From Cupriavidus pauculus (GTDB lineage Bacteria; Pseudomonadota; Gammaproteobacteria; Burkholderiales; Burkholderiaceae), in the NCBI RefSeq assembly GCF_002858765.1, contig NZ_PJRP01000003.1:196391-260390 (forward strand): DNA of 64,000 bases. The letters run 5' to 3'. The notes below the pieces were generated by a model. The model ran no database searches and had not been told where the DNA came from. It was given only the letters and a program-made list of their open reading frames with translations. Made by a program: the position numbers and the translations under genes. Shown piece by piece: positions 8,600 to 17,447 of this stretch; position 1 is the first letter of the stretch; each line of letters begins with the position of its first letter.

Positions 8600-8620
8600 A
8601 AACGCCCCGGCGGGGCGTTT
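8600..8620 (-). terminator. Terminator of the periplasmic hydrolase gene
   Basis: AAACGCCCC (8600-8608) pairs with GGGGCGTTT (8612-8620) around a 3-base loop. It lies 10 bp past the hydrolase stop codon and just before the LysR start, so it separates the two transcripts. The T-tract is short and interrupted. Confidence 0.7.
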
Positions 8621-8630
8621 CAAGACAGTG

Positions 8631-9335
8631 TCAGCGCAGCGGCAGATGCGTGATGGCCGTCGTGGTCATCACATCGCCGAAGGTGTCCTCGATCTCCGCA
8701 AGCGCGGCTTCGTGCAGCGCATCCTTGCCGATCGTGCGGCCATCGGCGCGCGTGATGGCGCGCGTCGCCGAGGCGTCGGATGCTACCACAACGTGAAGCC
8801 CGAGCGGCACCGCATCGCGGGCGGCACCGGCCACGCAGGCATGCGTCATCAGCCCTGCCACCACGATGGTTTTCACGCCCATCGCCTTGAGCCGCTGGTC
8901 CAGGTCCGTGCTGGCAAACACGCTCACGGTTGCCTTGCGAAGCACCACGTCGTGCTGGCGCGGCACCATGCCCGGCTGGAAGGCCACTATCTCGCCATCG
9001 ATGGCAAAGACGGCAGCGCCGGCCGGCGCGACATGCTGGACCTGAAAAACGGGGATGCGGTGCCGATCGGCAAACGCCAGCAGCTGCTGCGCGTTGTCCA
9101 TGGCGCGCTGGCCGTCGGGAATCGGCATCCGGCCGGAGAAATACTCCCTCTGGAAGTCGATGATGACCAACGCCGTGGTGCGGGGATCGAGATGATCGAC
9201 GGGCGTAGCACCCAGCATCGCGCGGATGCCCGGGTGCGGATTGTCTTGCGCCGCGTGGACAGCGCCGCCGGCAGAGGCCGCAAGCGACAGGCTCACGGTG
9301 GCCAGGCGGAAGCAACGCAACAGGTTCAGGGTCAT
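8631..9335 (-). CDS. Periplasmic isochorismatase-family cysteine hydrolase
   Basis: The 234-residue protein begins with a signal peptide of about 28 residues (cleavage near VHA-AQ), which is unusual for this normally cytoplasmic superfamily. The catalytic triad is complete: D60 in VIIDFQREYF, K134 in LRKATVS and C167 in MTHACVAGAARDA. It is probably an amidase-like or nicotinamidase-like hydrolase acting outside the inner membrane; the substrate is unknown. AGGAGCCTGTC precedes the ATG. It is followed by its own terminator and a LysR regulator. Confidence 0.88.
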   Translation of the reverse strand: MTLNLLRCFRLATVSLSLAASAGGAVHAAQDNPHPGIRAMLGATPVDHLDPRTTALVIIDFQREYFSGRMPIPDGQRAMDNAQQLLAFADRHRIPVFQVQHVAPAGAAVFAIDGEIVAFQPGMVPRQHDVVLRKATVSVFASTDLDQRLKAMGVKTIVVAGLMTHACVAGAARDAVPLGLHVVVASDASATRAITRADGRTIGKDALHEAALAEIEDTFGDVMTTTAITHLPLR

Positions 9336-9488
9336 GACAGGCTCCTCAACGAAATGAGGCGCCAGTCTAGGTTTGCACGGGTGACCTGTTCAACGCCATG
9401 CGCCGCACAGCATTTGTGCGGCGCATGCACAGGCGCACGGGGCGCCGGCAATGACGGAATCCAGCGACGGCATCGGGACGTCGTCAGA

Positions 9489-9899
9489 TCAGGCGCCGTC
9501 GAGGTAGATATTGCGTCGGCCCAGGCGACTGCCAAGGGCATCGGGCGGCAGGCTCATGCTGGCGGGATCGGCCGCCATGGGCGCCGGTGCCATCGTCGCG
9601 GCGCCCGGCGCGGGCGGCACGCCCATCTGCACGGATTCCATCGAACCCTGCGCATAGGGATTGGCCGCCGGCTGCTGCTGTGCGACGTCGACCGGCGCGG
9701 CAGCGGTGGCGGGCGCGGCGTAGCCGGCGGGAGCGCCCGGTGCGGCGTAACCGGTGGGCGCGGCAGGGGCGACAGGAGCGGCCTGGGTGGCGGGCATCGG
9801 CTGGGCCTGCTGGACTGGGGCCACCTGCTGCGCGAGCAGCGGGTACGACGCGATCAGTGCGCCAGTCATCAACAGGGATTTCGCCAGATGTTGCTTCAT
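9489..9899 (-). CDS. Pro/Ala/Gln-rich secreted protein
   Basis: A 136-residue protein with an N-terminal signal peptide (MKQHLAKSLLMTGALIASY, cleavage near LLA-QQ) and a mature region dominated by Ala, Pro and Gln. It includes GYAAPGAPAGYAAP, a short imperfect repeat. The C-terminus SRLGRRNIYLDGA is less repetitive. It is likely a periplasmic or envelope protein; no family is recognised. The gene is monocistronic, preceded by AGGTAC before the ATG. Confidence 0.65.
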   Translation of the reverse strand: MKQHLAKSLLMTGALIASYPLLAQQVAPVQQAQPMPATQAAPVAPAAPTGYAAPGAPAGYAAPATAAAPVDVAQQQPAANPYAQGSMESVQMGVPPAPGAATMAPAPMAADPASMSLPPDALGSRLGRRNIYLDGA

Positions 9900-10062
9900 T
9901 CGTGTACCTCCAGAAAAGCCTACAGACTCGGGAAAGCCCACTGTAGCGTCGAGGCACCTGACAAAGTGTTCCGTTTTGCAACTGTCATTTACGAGCCTTG
10001 CGGCTGACATGCATGCGCAGTATTTACGCGCGCGTGCGCCGACCGCCACCCGCGCGCGCGCA

Positions 10063-10881
10063 TTACGGCGGCGTCATCACCGTCACGCGCAGGTACGTTG
10101 CAGGAATCTCGGTGACGTCGGGCTTGCCGCTCTGGTTCTGCGCGTTGAACAGCGCGTCGAGTTCGCGCTGCAGGTCGTCGCGCTTGCCGTTGGCCTCGGC
10201 GGCCGCGAACGCGTTCATGGTCGGGCCGTAGTAGTCGCGGAAGGTCGTCAGCAAGTCCGATGGCTTGCCGGCGAACCGGAAGACATAGGTGTCCCGGTCG
10301 AAGCCGATGTTCTCCGGCGGCACGCCTGCCGCGCCGAAACGCTCGGTGACGATGACTTCGTGGCCCCACAGCATGGGACTGATAAAGCCCTCCGGTGGCG
10401 GCGGTGAATAGGACATGCTGATTTTCAGCACCTGGGCGACCAGCGTCGGATCGTTCGGAATCCAGTTGCCCATCACGATCCGCCCACCCGGCTTGGCCAC
10501 GCGCACCATCTCGCTGGCCACCTCCGCCGGCTTGGGCGCGAACATGGCGCCGAACATGCTGACGACCAGATCGAAGGTGTGGTCCGGCAGATCGGTCAGC
10601 GCGCAGGCGTCGCCCTCCTGGAAACGCAGGTTCTTGAGCCCTGCCTCCTGCGCGCGCCGGTTGCCCGCGGCCACCAGGTTGCTGGCGATGTCGACGCCCA
10701 GGACATCGGCCCCACGCTTCGCTTCCGGCAGCGCGGTGGTGCCGTCACCGCAACCCAGATCCAGCACCTTCATGCCCGGCGTGACGTGCAGTCTCTCCAC
10801 CAGTTCGTCGCCACTCTCGCGCATGGTCGCCGCCAGCCGCGTGAAGTCGCCCTTTTCCCACAGCGCCTTGTTCGGATTCAT
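10063..10881 (-). CDS. Class I SAM-dependent methyltransferase
   Basis: The 272-residue protein has the SAM-binding motif VLDLGCGDGTTAL at about residues 39-51, the acidic LGVDIA after strand 2, and DLVVSMFGAMFAPKP as motif II. The fold is that of UbiE/Methyltransf_11 enzymes acting on small molecules; the acceptor cannot be told. The start at 10881 is preferred because AAGGGGGC precedes it, though an in-frame ATG at 10902 also exists. It is adjacent to but separated from the LodB-like gene by 156 bp on the same strand. Confidence 0.88.
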   Translation of the reverse strand: MNPNKALWEKGDFTRLAATMRESGDELVERLHVTPGMKVLDLGCGDGTTALPEAKRGADVLGVDIASNLVAAGNRRAQEAGLKNLRFQEGDACALTDLPDHTFDLVVSMFGAMFAPKPAEVASEMVRVAKPGGRIVMGNWIPNDPTLVAQVLKISMSYSPPPPEGFISPMLWGHEVIVTERFGAAGVPPENIGFDRDTYVFRFAGKPSDLLTTFRDYYGPTMNAFAAAEANGKRDDLQRELDALFNAQNQSGKPDVTEIPATYLRVTVMTPP

Positions 10882-11037
10882 CTGCTGCCCCCTTGTTGCC
10901 ATGTCGTTGTTGTCCGTGCCGATTGCGTCGACACACGGCACCCGCGTGGCGGGTTCTGGTTTTGTAGTGCATGGGACAGGGGTGGGCAATGGGACCGAAG
11001 CCCCATGCGGCGAACGAGACACCCCCGGGGCCGGCCG

Positions 11038-12000
11038 TTATCGCACGGGCAGGTTCGCGCGTGCGTACACGCCGGTCAACGCGGCACGGCTGGCCTGGTA
11101 GGTCTGCAGGACCCAGTCCGCGTATAGCGCCGCTGCCAGGCTGCTCCGCTGCGGGCAGCGCACCACGCCGGCGGCCAGCGCACCGGCCCGGGCACCCGAC
11201 TCCAGCGCAAAGCGCAGACCATCGCCCGTCGCCGGATCTAGGTAGCCAGCCGCATCGCCGCAAACGAAGTAGCCCACACCCGCCGCTTGCTGCAGGTGCC
11301 GCCAGCGGCGGCATTCGCGCCAGATTCTGCCCACGGGCCGCACGCCGACGGGCCATGCCACGCTGGTGTCGCGCGTGCTGCATAGCGCCGTCCAGATGCA
11401 GCCCTGCGCGGTGGCGCACCGCCACAGCCATCCGTGGGGGCCGATGGCGAACTGCGTACCGGGTTCGCTGGCCTGCCCGGCGTCCAGCGCGCCATAGCCG
11501 CGCTGCAGCCACCATGGCCGCGAGTCGATGACCTCCGCCAGTCCCAGGCTGCGGCGCAGCCAGCCGTTGACACCGGAGGCGTCGATCACCATGTGTGCGC
11601 CCGCTGCAAAGCCGTGTTCGGAGCCCTCCACGCCTTCCACGCGATGGCCAGCGACACGTGGCCGCAGCATGGCCGCCGGCATGGTCCGGTAGTCGACCCC
11701 GGCACGCACCGCAGCCTCACGCAGACCGCGATCGAGCCCGGCGCGATCCACGGCACGGCCCCCGGGTATGTGGCCACTGGTATCGCGCCCTGCGAGATCG
11801 AGCCATATGTCGGACCGGTTAGCGAACGCAGGCGCGATCGCGTCCAGTAGCCGTAGCGCCGCCACCGACGCGCATTCGGGCACCGCACGGGTACGGCCGC
11901 TGCCCACCATCGTCACCGCGCAGCCTGCCCTGGCCACCGCAATGGCCGCTGCGCATCCTGCGGGACCATCGCCGACCACCAGTACGCCACGGGCACGCAT
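11038..12000 (-). CDS. FAD-dependent oxidoreductase, LodB-like maturase candidate
   Basis: A 320-residue flavoprotein of the p-hydroxybenzoate hydroxylase/halogenase type. The dinucleotide motif GDGPAG is at residues 10-15, and FVCGDAAGYLDPATGDGL near residue 255 is the FAD ribityl motif. Such small flavoproteins (LodB, GoxB) make the quinone cofactor of LodA/GoxA oxidases and are encoded next to them. Here the gene starts 6 bp after the stop of the large LodA-like candidate, suggesting translational coupling. Alternative: an unrelated geranylgeranyl-reductase-like monooxygenase. Confidence 0.75.
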   Translation of the reverse strand: MRARGVLVVGDGPAGCAAAIAVARAGCAVTMVGSGRTRAVPECASVAALRLLDAIAPAFANRSDIWLDLAGRDTSGHIPGGRAVDRAGLDRGLREAAVRAGVDYRTMPAAMLRPRVAGHRVEGVEGSEHGFAAGAHMVIDASGVNGWLRRSLGLAEVIDSRPWWLQRGYGALDAGQASEPGTQFAIGPHGWLWRCATAQGCIWTALCSTRDTSVAWPVGVRPVGRIWRECRRWRHLQQAAGVGYFVCGDAAGYLDPATGDGLRFALESGARAGALAAGVVRCPQRSSLAAALYADWVLQTYQASRAALTGVYARANLPVR

Positions 12001-12006
12001 GATCGA

Positions 12007-14376
12007 TCAGTACAACGCCAGTGCGTTCGGCCCTGGCGGGCGGCGTCGCACCGCGCCGATCAGGCCCGCCGGCGTGGCATCGCACTGCAGCGCCTCGGCA
12101 TAGGGCACGCGCAGCCGCCCAGGCTCATGCTGGCGAGGCACGGCGCTGGCATCTGCGGGAAGCACGAACACGAAGCGATAGACGATCTCCGGCGCACCAT
12201 CCGGGGCGGCAGGCAGGGCGGCTTCGGGCGCGCCGTCCAGCCTGCGCGCCGACACCAGCCACAGCCGCGTGTGCGACGGCACCTGCCCGTTGTCGCAGGC
12301 CGCCACCGCGTGCCGCAGCGCGCCAATCCGCCGGATCAGCTCGGCGGCATCGACATGCTCGAACGCGCCGAACAGCATCTTCCCGCCCAACGCATTGGCC
12401 ACGTAGTCCGAACGCTGGATGTCGGCATAGTCGACCTCGCCCGCTGGGGTCAGGTACGGGCCGTACTCGCCATCCCAGCCGGGCCGTGTTGCCGCGCCGT
12501 TCGCCAGCGGGTGCGACGGGTGATAGCCCAGCTCATCGTCGAGCATCGGCAGCGCGGTGGGCGCATCGGCGCGATGAAACGTGCGCGACGCGTCGGGGCT
12601 CAGCGCCGGCCAGAAGCTGTTCGACGCCGCACACAGCTTTATGTCCTCCGCAAACGGGCTACCCAGCCCGAACGTGGCCAGGTAGATGCCGCCCCATCCC
12701 CCGGCATAGGTCACGTCCCAGCCCGGCGCGAACACGCTGGACGAGGCATCGGACAGGAAGGACACCATGCGCGGCACGTGCGCGCCGTCGGCGTCGGGTG
12801 CCTGCCCGCGTGGCGCCAGGCTGAACGACACCGGCAGGGTCGTCTCGTCGGGCGGAAACGCGCGTGCCGCGCTGAACGGGTCCAGATGCATGGGATTGGC
12901 CGCCAGTCGCTCCGCGCTGAGCGAGAGCGGCGATCCGCTGCGAAACTGCGACTTCGGATCGATCTTCTGCTCGCGGAACCAGCGCTGCAATTCCGCCTGG
13001 TCGGCGTAGGGGTAGAAATCCGGCGCGGCCACCACGGAATAGGCCGGAAACACGTGCCAGTCTGGCCATTGCGCCACGCGCACGCTGACCGCCCCTTCCG
13101 CGCAGTGGTCCAGGAACATCTGGGCGTGATAGCCGCCCTGTTTCACGTCATCCAGGAAACGCTCACGGTCCGGGGGCTCCGTGCACATGTCGCGATAGGT
13201 GGCCCCGGCGTCGTGCCAGCGATGCCGGATATTGATGTACTCGGGCGCATTGCGTGGCTCCGGATAGCGCAGGAACGCCGGCGCGAAATGCGGGATATAC
13301 CGCTCGCGCAACGCGTTGATGCCTTCCAGGAACAGCTTGAACAGGTCCGAGAAAATGCGCTGGGTGGTGAAGCGCCGGTTGACCACCGGCAGCACGCGCC
13401 ATTGCGGCGACACACGGAACCCCCGTATGTTGAAATTCTCGCGTGTCAAGGGCTCGATCAGCGGCAGCGCGCCCGGCATCAGCCATACGGCATCGCCCTT
13501 TTGCACCAGCGCGATCGGCGGCGCCGTGGAGCCCGGCACCGGTGCAGGGTTCTGCGCGCCCACCGGAACGCGCCACGACTGCGAATACGGCGGATCGGCC
13601 AGCACGGCCTTGGGCTCCGGCGTCACGCCCCAGCGTGCCTGCACGGCACGCCGCAGCTTGTCGCCAACATGATGGTGGCCGAACTCCAGCGTCAGGTCCT
13701 GCCCGGGTACGCAGCCGCTGGCAAACAGCTTGCGTACGGGCACCAGGAATTCGCGCGTCTCGTCGCCCTCGCGCTCGCCTTCCACCAGGCTCAGCGCGTC
13801 GGCACCACGTGTCCTGCGCACCAGATACGCCGCGTAGTGCGCGGGCAGCACGCGTACATGCTCGGGGTGATTCGTGACGGTCGGCACGTGGCTGCGCGTG
13901 CGGGGGTCGTAGCTCGATTCGGTGTCGCCATTGCGCGCGATGCCCAGCCGCGAGAACACCATGTCGGCATGCTGCTGATGGCCGGTGCGGCGGGCCGGCC
14001 GGTACTGGCAGGCTAGCACCGCGATATCGAGCGATGCCCAGTCATCCGGCAGCGGCGCGCGGGCATGGATGTAGTTTTCCAGCAGGTCCAGGTCGGCCAG
14101 TTCGATACCCGGATCCAGCGCCGGGCACTCCGCCAGCGCCAGCATGTGATAGAGCAGGCTGCGCGCGGGATCGCCAGGCTCCACGGCGCGCAGCGTGGCG
14201 CGGCTCAGCTCGGCCACGCGCGGGTCCGACCAGTCGATTTGCAGGGGATGTTCGAGGATGGCGGCGGTGTCGTCGGCCGATCGAACCGTGGTCAGGTCCA
14301 GCCCGTGCCGCAGCAACGCCTGTTTCCATGGGGTCGACAATCGCAGCACCCAGGCATGCATGGCTTCCACAGGCAT
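12007..14376 (-). CDS. Large protein, candidate LodA/GoxA-like CTQ oxidase (distant)
   Basis: A 789-residue protein with no signal peptide. The identification is tentative. The region PGWDV..., then IKLCAASNSFWPALSPD, recalls the part of LodA around its quinone-forming Cys, and a Trp in RPGWDGEYGP lies 52 residues further on (C582 and W634 from this start; the LodA pair is about 65 apart). The N-terminal LodA signature (IGIARVGNS-like) is not visible. The 6-bp spacing to a LodB-like flavoprotein is the strongest support. If correct, it oxidises an amine or amino acid with O2. The start at 14376 follows GGGGGAGG; an upstream in-frame start at 14436 lacks a site. Confidence 0.5.
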   Translation of the reverse strand: MPVEAMHAWVLRLSTPWKQALLRHGLDLTTVRSADDTAAILEHPLQIDWSDPRVAELSRATLRAVEPGDPARSLLYHMLALAECPALDPGIELADLDLLENYIHARAPLPDDWASLDIAVLACQYRPARRTGHQQHADMVFSRLGIARNGDTESSYDPRTRSHVPTVTNHPEHVRVLPAHYAAYLVRRTRGADALSLVEGEREGDETREFLVPVRKLFASGCVPGQDLTLEFGHHHVGDKLRRAVQARWGVTPEPKAVLADPPYSQSWRVPVGAQNPAPVPGSTAPPIALVQKGDAVWLMPGALPLIEPLTRENFNIRGFRVSPQWRVLPVVNRRFTTQRIFSDLFKLFLEGINALRERYIPHFAPAFLRYPEPRNAPEYINIRHRWHDAGATYRDMCTEPPDRERFLDDVKQGGYHAQMFLDHCAEGAVSVRVAQWPDWHVFPAYSVVAAPDFYPYADQAELQRWFREQKIDPKSQFRSGSPLSLSAERLAANPMHLDPFSAARAFPPDETTLPVSFSLAPRGQAPDADGAHVPRMVSFLSDASSSVFAPGWDVTYAGGWGGIYLATFGLGSPFAEDIKLCAASNSFWPALSPDASRTFHRADAPTALPMLDDELGYHPSHPLANGAATRPGWDGEYGPYLTPAGEVDYADIQRSDYVANALGGKMLFGAFEHVDAAELIRRIGALRHAVAACDNGQVPSHTRLWLVSARRLDGAPEAALPAAPDGAPEIVYRFVFVLPADASAVPRQHEPGRLRVPYAEALQCDATPAGLIGAVRRRPPGPNALALY

Positions 14377-14633
14377 CGCGTACCTCCCCCGGACAACCGG
14401 CGGCGTGCCCACAGTTTCCCGGGCGCGCGCTTCCATCGGATTTCAATCCGTATTCCATCGCATTTATTTCTGCCGGGCATCCCTTGGCCTTTAGGCCTAG
14501 GCGTGCCAGCGCCGCCTCGCGATGGCGAGCGACATTGACTAATATAGGTGATCGCAGCAGCAAGAGAATCGGGCTCGCGCGCTGACGCGCTTGCACGCTT
14601 GCGATTGCGACCAGGGCGACCAGGGGCCATGTC
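14377..14633. promoter_or_regulatory. Divergent promoter region, LodA-like / molybdenum hydroxylase
   Basis: This 257-bp region between two divergent redox genes has an AT-rich core. TTGACT near 14535 could be a rightward -35, and GGCCTTTAGGCC near 14490 is a small inverted repeat. No regulator gene adjoins it. The assignment as a shared control region is inferred from layout. Confidence 0.4.
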
Positions 14634-17000
14634 ATGCTGACTCGTAGAACCTTTCTACTCGGCGGTGCGGCGGCGGGCGCGCTGGTGGTGGGATGGACAT
14701 TGGTGCGGCCCGAGGACCGTCTCGACGCCGACCTGCCGCCGCCCGCCACCACCGGCGACGCGCGCCTCAACGGCTGGGTCGTGATCGGCGCCGACAACCG
14801 GGTGACCGTCGTCATGAGCAAGGCCGAGATGGGCCAAGGCGTGCATACCGGCGCCGCCATGCTGCTGGCCGAGGAACTCGACGCCGACTGGTCGCAGGTG
14901 CGCGTCGAGCAGTCCGCTATCGAACCCCTGTACGTCAATCACGAGAACCTGCCGCGCGGTCTGCCGTTTCGCCCCGACGATGACGGCGCGCTAGCCCATA
15001 TCAGCGAATATCTGGCGCGACGCAGCGCCCGCCTGCTGGGGTCGATGGTGACGGGCGGCTCCACCAGCATCGTGGACCTTTGGCAGCCGATGCGCGAAGC
15101 CGGCGCCTCCGCGCGCGCGATGCTGTGCAGCGCGGCAGCGCGCCGCTGGGACGTGCCGCTGGAACAATGCCAGGCCCGGTCCGGGCGCGTGTTCCATGCG
15201 AAATCGGGACGCTCGGCCAGCTTTGGTGAACTGGCTGCCGAGGCGCGCGATCTGCCGCACCTCGGACACCCCACGCTCAAGGACCCGAAGTCATTCACGC
15301 TGATCGGCAAGCGCCTGGGCCGCATCGAAGCCACTGCCAAGCTCAATGGCACCGCGCGCTTCGGCATCGACGCGCTGCCCGACAACCTGCTCTACGCGAG
15401 CGTGATGATGTGCCCGACACTAGGCGGCACCCTGCGCAAGTTCGACGCGAACAAGGTGACGCACAAGATCGGGGTGAAGGGGTTCTATCCGGTCGACGCC
15501 TACCATGGCGGCACGGGCGGCGTGGCGGTGATTGCCGAGAATCCGTTCATCGCCATGCGCGCGCTGTGCGAGTTGCCCGTCGATTGGGATCATGGGGCTG
15601 CCGCCGACCTGAACAGCGATGACGTGCGCGCGGCGCTGACCCGCGCGCTGGAAACCCGCGACGGCGGCCATGCGTTCTACCGCACCGGCGACGCCGAAGC
15701 GGCGCTCAAGCGCGGCAAGATGCTGGAAATGCGCTACGAGGTGCCCTACCTGGCGCACGGTGCGCTGGAACCCGTCAACTGCACGGTGCAGGTGGACGGG
15801 CGCAAGGCCCAGGTGTGGGTGTCCACGCAGGTGCCGATGGCCGCGCGCAAGGCGGTGGCAAGCATGCTGGGCCTGCGTGCCGATGACGTCCAGATCCACC
15901 AGCAACTGCTGGGCGGCGCCTTCGGGCGACGGCTCGAAATCGACTTCATCGTGCAGGCCGCCGCCATCGCACGGCACGCGTCGCCCAACCCGGTGCAGAC
16001 CATCTGGTCGCGCCTGCAGGACATGACGCACGATTTCTACCGCCCCGCCTGCATGGCCGTTTGCCGTGGCGCGCTGGACGCCGACGGCCGGCTTGTGGCG
16101 TGGGAAAGCGTCTCCGCCAGCCAGTCGATCGCCGAACAGGCGCTGCCGCGCGCGTTCGGCAAGCCACGCTTCCTGACCCGGCTGCTGCCCGACGCCACCA
16201 TGGCCGAAGGTGCGTTCGACCAGCCTTACGAATGCCCGAACATGCTGGTGCACCACCATCGGGTGGAGCTGCCCGTGCCTGTCGGCTACTGGCGGTCTGT
16301 GGGCCATTCGCACCAGGCGTTCTTTGTCGAGTGCTTTCTCGACGAGATGGCGGCTGCGGCGGGCAAGGATCCCCTGGCGTTCCGGCTGGAACTGCTCAGG
16401 CAGCCGGCGCACCGGCGCCATGTGCGGGTGCTGGAGACGCTGCGCGAGCGTGCGGCATGGCGCGGGCCAGCGCAATGGAAGGATCGCGCTGGCGTGACGT
16501 TCGCACGCGGCATGGCGATGCATGAATCGTTCGGCAGCGTCGTGGCGCAGGTGGCCGAGGTAGCAGAGGTGAAGACGGAGGGTGCCCCGGGCGAGCATGG
16601 CTTCCGCGTGACGCGGGTTGTCTGCGTGGTGGATTGCGGCCGCGCCATCAATCCGAACCTGGTGGAGCAGCAAATGGAAAGTGGCATCGTGTTCGGCCTG
16701 TCGGCCGCGCTGCAGCAGGCCATCACGCTGCGCAACGGGCAGGTGCAGCAGCACTACTTCAATGAGTTTCCGCTCGTCGACATGCAGACCTGCCCTGTCA
16801 TCGAGACGTATGTGCTGGACAGCGACGCAGCGCCAGAAGGCGTGGGAGAAACCGCGACCCCGCCCATCGCGCCCGCCGTGGCCAACGCCTTGTTTGCGCT
16901 GACCGGGCAGCGCCACCGCAGGCTGCCGCTGCAGCCGCCGCCTGCCGTACCGGAGGGCAACGACCCATGGTGTCAGTCCGTCTCAACGGCAAGACCGTAG
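14634..17000 (+). CDS. Molybdopterin-binding subunit, isoquinoline 1-oxidoreductase-like
   Basis: A 788-residue xanthine dehydrogenase-family large subunit. The N-terminus TRRTFLLGGAAAGALVVGW is a Tat-type signal, as in IorB-like enzymes, so the folded enzyme goes to the periplasm. Features include LLGGAFGRRLEIDF, CVVDCGRAINPN and the C-terminal VGETATPPIAPAVANA, whose Glu is the expected active-site base. It would hydroxylate an N-heterocycle or oxidise an aldehyde. It overlaps the 2Fe-2S subunit gene by 34 bp. The gene order (large then small) is reversed from the common iorAB order. No FAD subunit is present, as for IorAB. Confidence 0.9.
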   Translation: MLTRRTFLLGGAAAGALVVGWTLVRPEDRLDADLPPPATTGDARLNGWVVIGADNRVTVVMSKAEMGQGVHTGAAMLLAEELDADWSQVRVEQSAIEPLYVNHENLPRGLPFRPDDDGALAHISEYLARRSARLLGSMVTGGSTSIVDLWQPMREAGASARAMLCSAAARRWDVPLEQCQARSGRVFHAKSGRSASFGELAAEARDLPHLGHPTLKDPKSFTLIGKRLGRIEATAKLNGTARFGIDALPDNLLYASVMMCPTLGGTLRKFDANKVTHKIGVKGFYPVDAYHGGTGGVAVIAENPFIAMRALCELPVDWDHGAAADLNSDDVRAALTRALETRDGGHAFYRTGDAEAALKRGKMLEMRYEVPYLAHGALEPVNCTVQVDGRKAQVWVSTQVPMAARKAVASMLGLRADDVQIHQQLLGGAFGRRLEIDFIVQAAAIARHASPNPVQTIWSRLQDMTHDFYRPACMAVCRGALDADGRLVAWESVSASQSIAEQALPRAFGKPRFLTRLLPDATMAEGAFDQPYECPNMLVHHHRVELPVPVGYWRSVGHSHQAFFVECFLDEMAAAAGKDPLAFRLELLRQPAHRRHVRVLETLRERAAWRGPAQWKDRAGVTFARGMAMHESFGSVVAQVAEVAEVKTEGAPGEHGFRVTRVVCVVDCGRAINPNLVEQQMESGIVFGLSAALQQAITLRNGQVQQHYFNEFPLVDMQTCPVIETYVLDSDAAPEGVGETATPPIAPAVANALFALTGQRHRRLPLQPPPAVPEGNDPWCQSVSTARP

Positions 17001-17428
17001 ACCTGAAGTCCGCAGCCGACACGCCGCTGCTCTGGGCACTGCGCTGCGAGCAGCGCCTGACCGGCACCAAGTTCGGGTGCGGCATCGGCGTGTGCGGCGC
17101 CTGCACGGTGTTGCTCGACAACCGTGCCACGCCCGCTTGCCAGTTACTGCTGAAGGATCTGCGCGGTGCGCGCATTACGACAATCGAAGGCCTGCAGGGC
17201 CCGGTCGCGCAGGCGCTGCGTGCGGCGTGGATCGAATTCGATGTGGTGCAGTGCGGCTACTGCCAGAGCGCGCAGCTCATTGCCGCTGCAGCGCTGCTCG
17301 CCCGCTGCGCGGTGCCGACAGACCTGCAGATCGATATGGCGATGCGTGACATCGCCTGCCGCTGTGGCACCTTCCCGCGCATCCGCAAGGCCATCCACAA
17401 GGCAGCCGCCGTGTGCCGGCGCGGCTGA
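16967..17428 (+). CDS. 2Fe-2S subunit of molybdenum hydroxylase (IorA-like)
   Basis: The 153-residue protein has the plant-ferredoxin type cluster motif CGIGVCGACTV with a further Cys near residue 58, and a second cluster formed by CGYCQSAQ and CRCG in the helical domain. This is the electron-transfer subunit partnering the upstream molybdenum subunit, passing electrons to a periplasmic or membrane acceptor. It has no signal of its own, so it would be exported by hitchhiking on the Tat signal of the large subunit. The last bases nearly meet the convergent GntR gene. Confidence 0.92.
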   Translation: MVSVRLNGKTVDLKSAADTPLLWALRCEQRLTGTKFGCGIGVCGACTVLLDNRATPACQLLLKDLRGARITTIEGLQGPVAQALRAAWIEFDVVQCGYCQSAQLIAAAALLARCAVPTDLQIDMAMRDIACRCGTFPRIRKAIHKAAAVCRRG

Positions 17429-17447
17429 GCGGTTGGCCGCCGAAGCG

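Noticed and set aside
12127..14016. A long plus-strand frame opposite the LodA-like candidate
   Set aside because: Arg/His-rich shadow sequence; no ribosome-binding site or domain.
14485..14505. GGCCTTTAGGCC as an operator in the LodA-like/molybdenum hydroxylase divergon
   Set aside because: Four-base arms are expected by chance at this GC content; kept only as a remark in the region entry.
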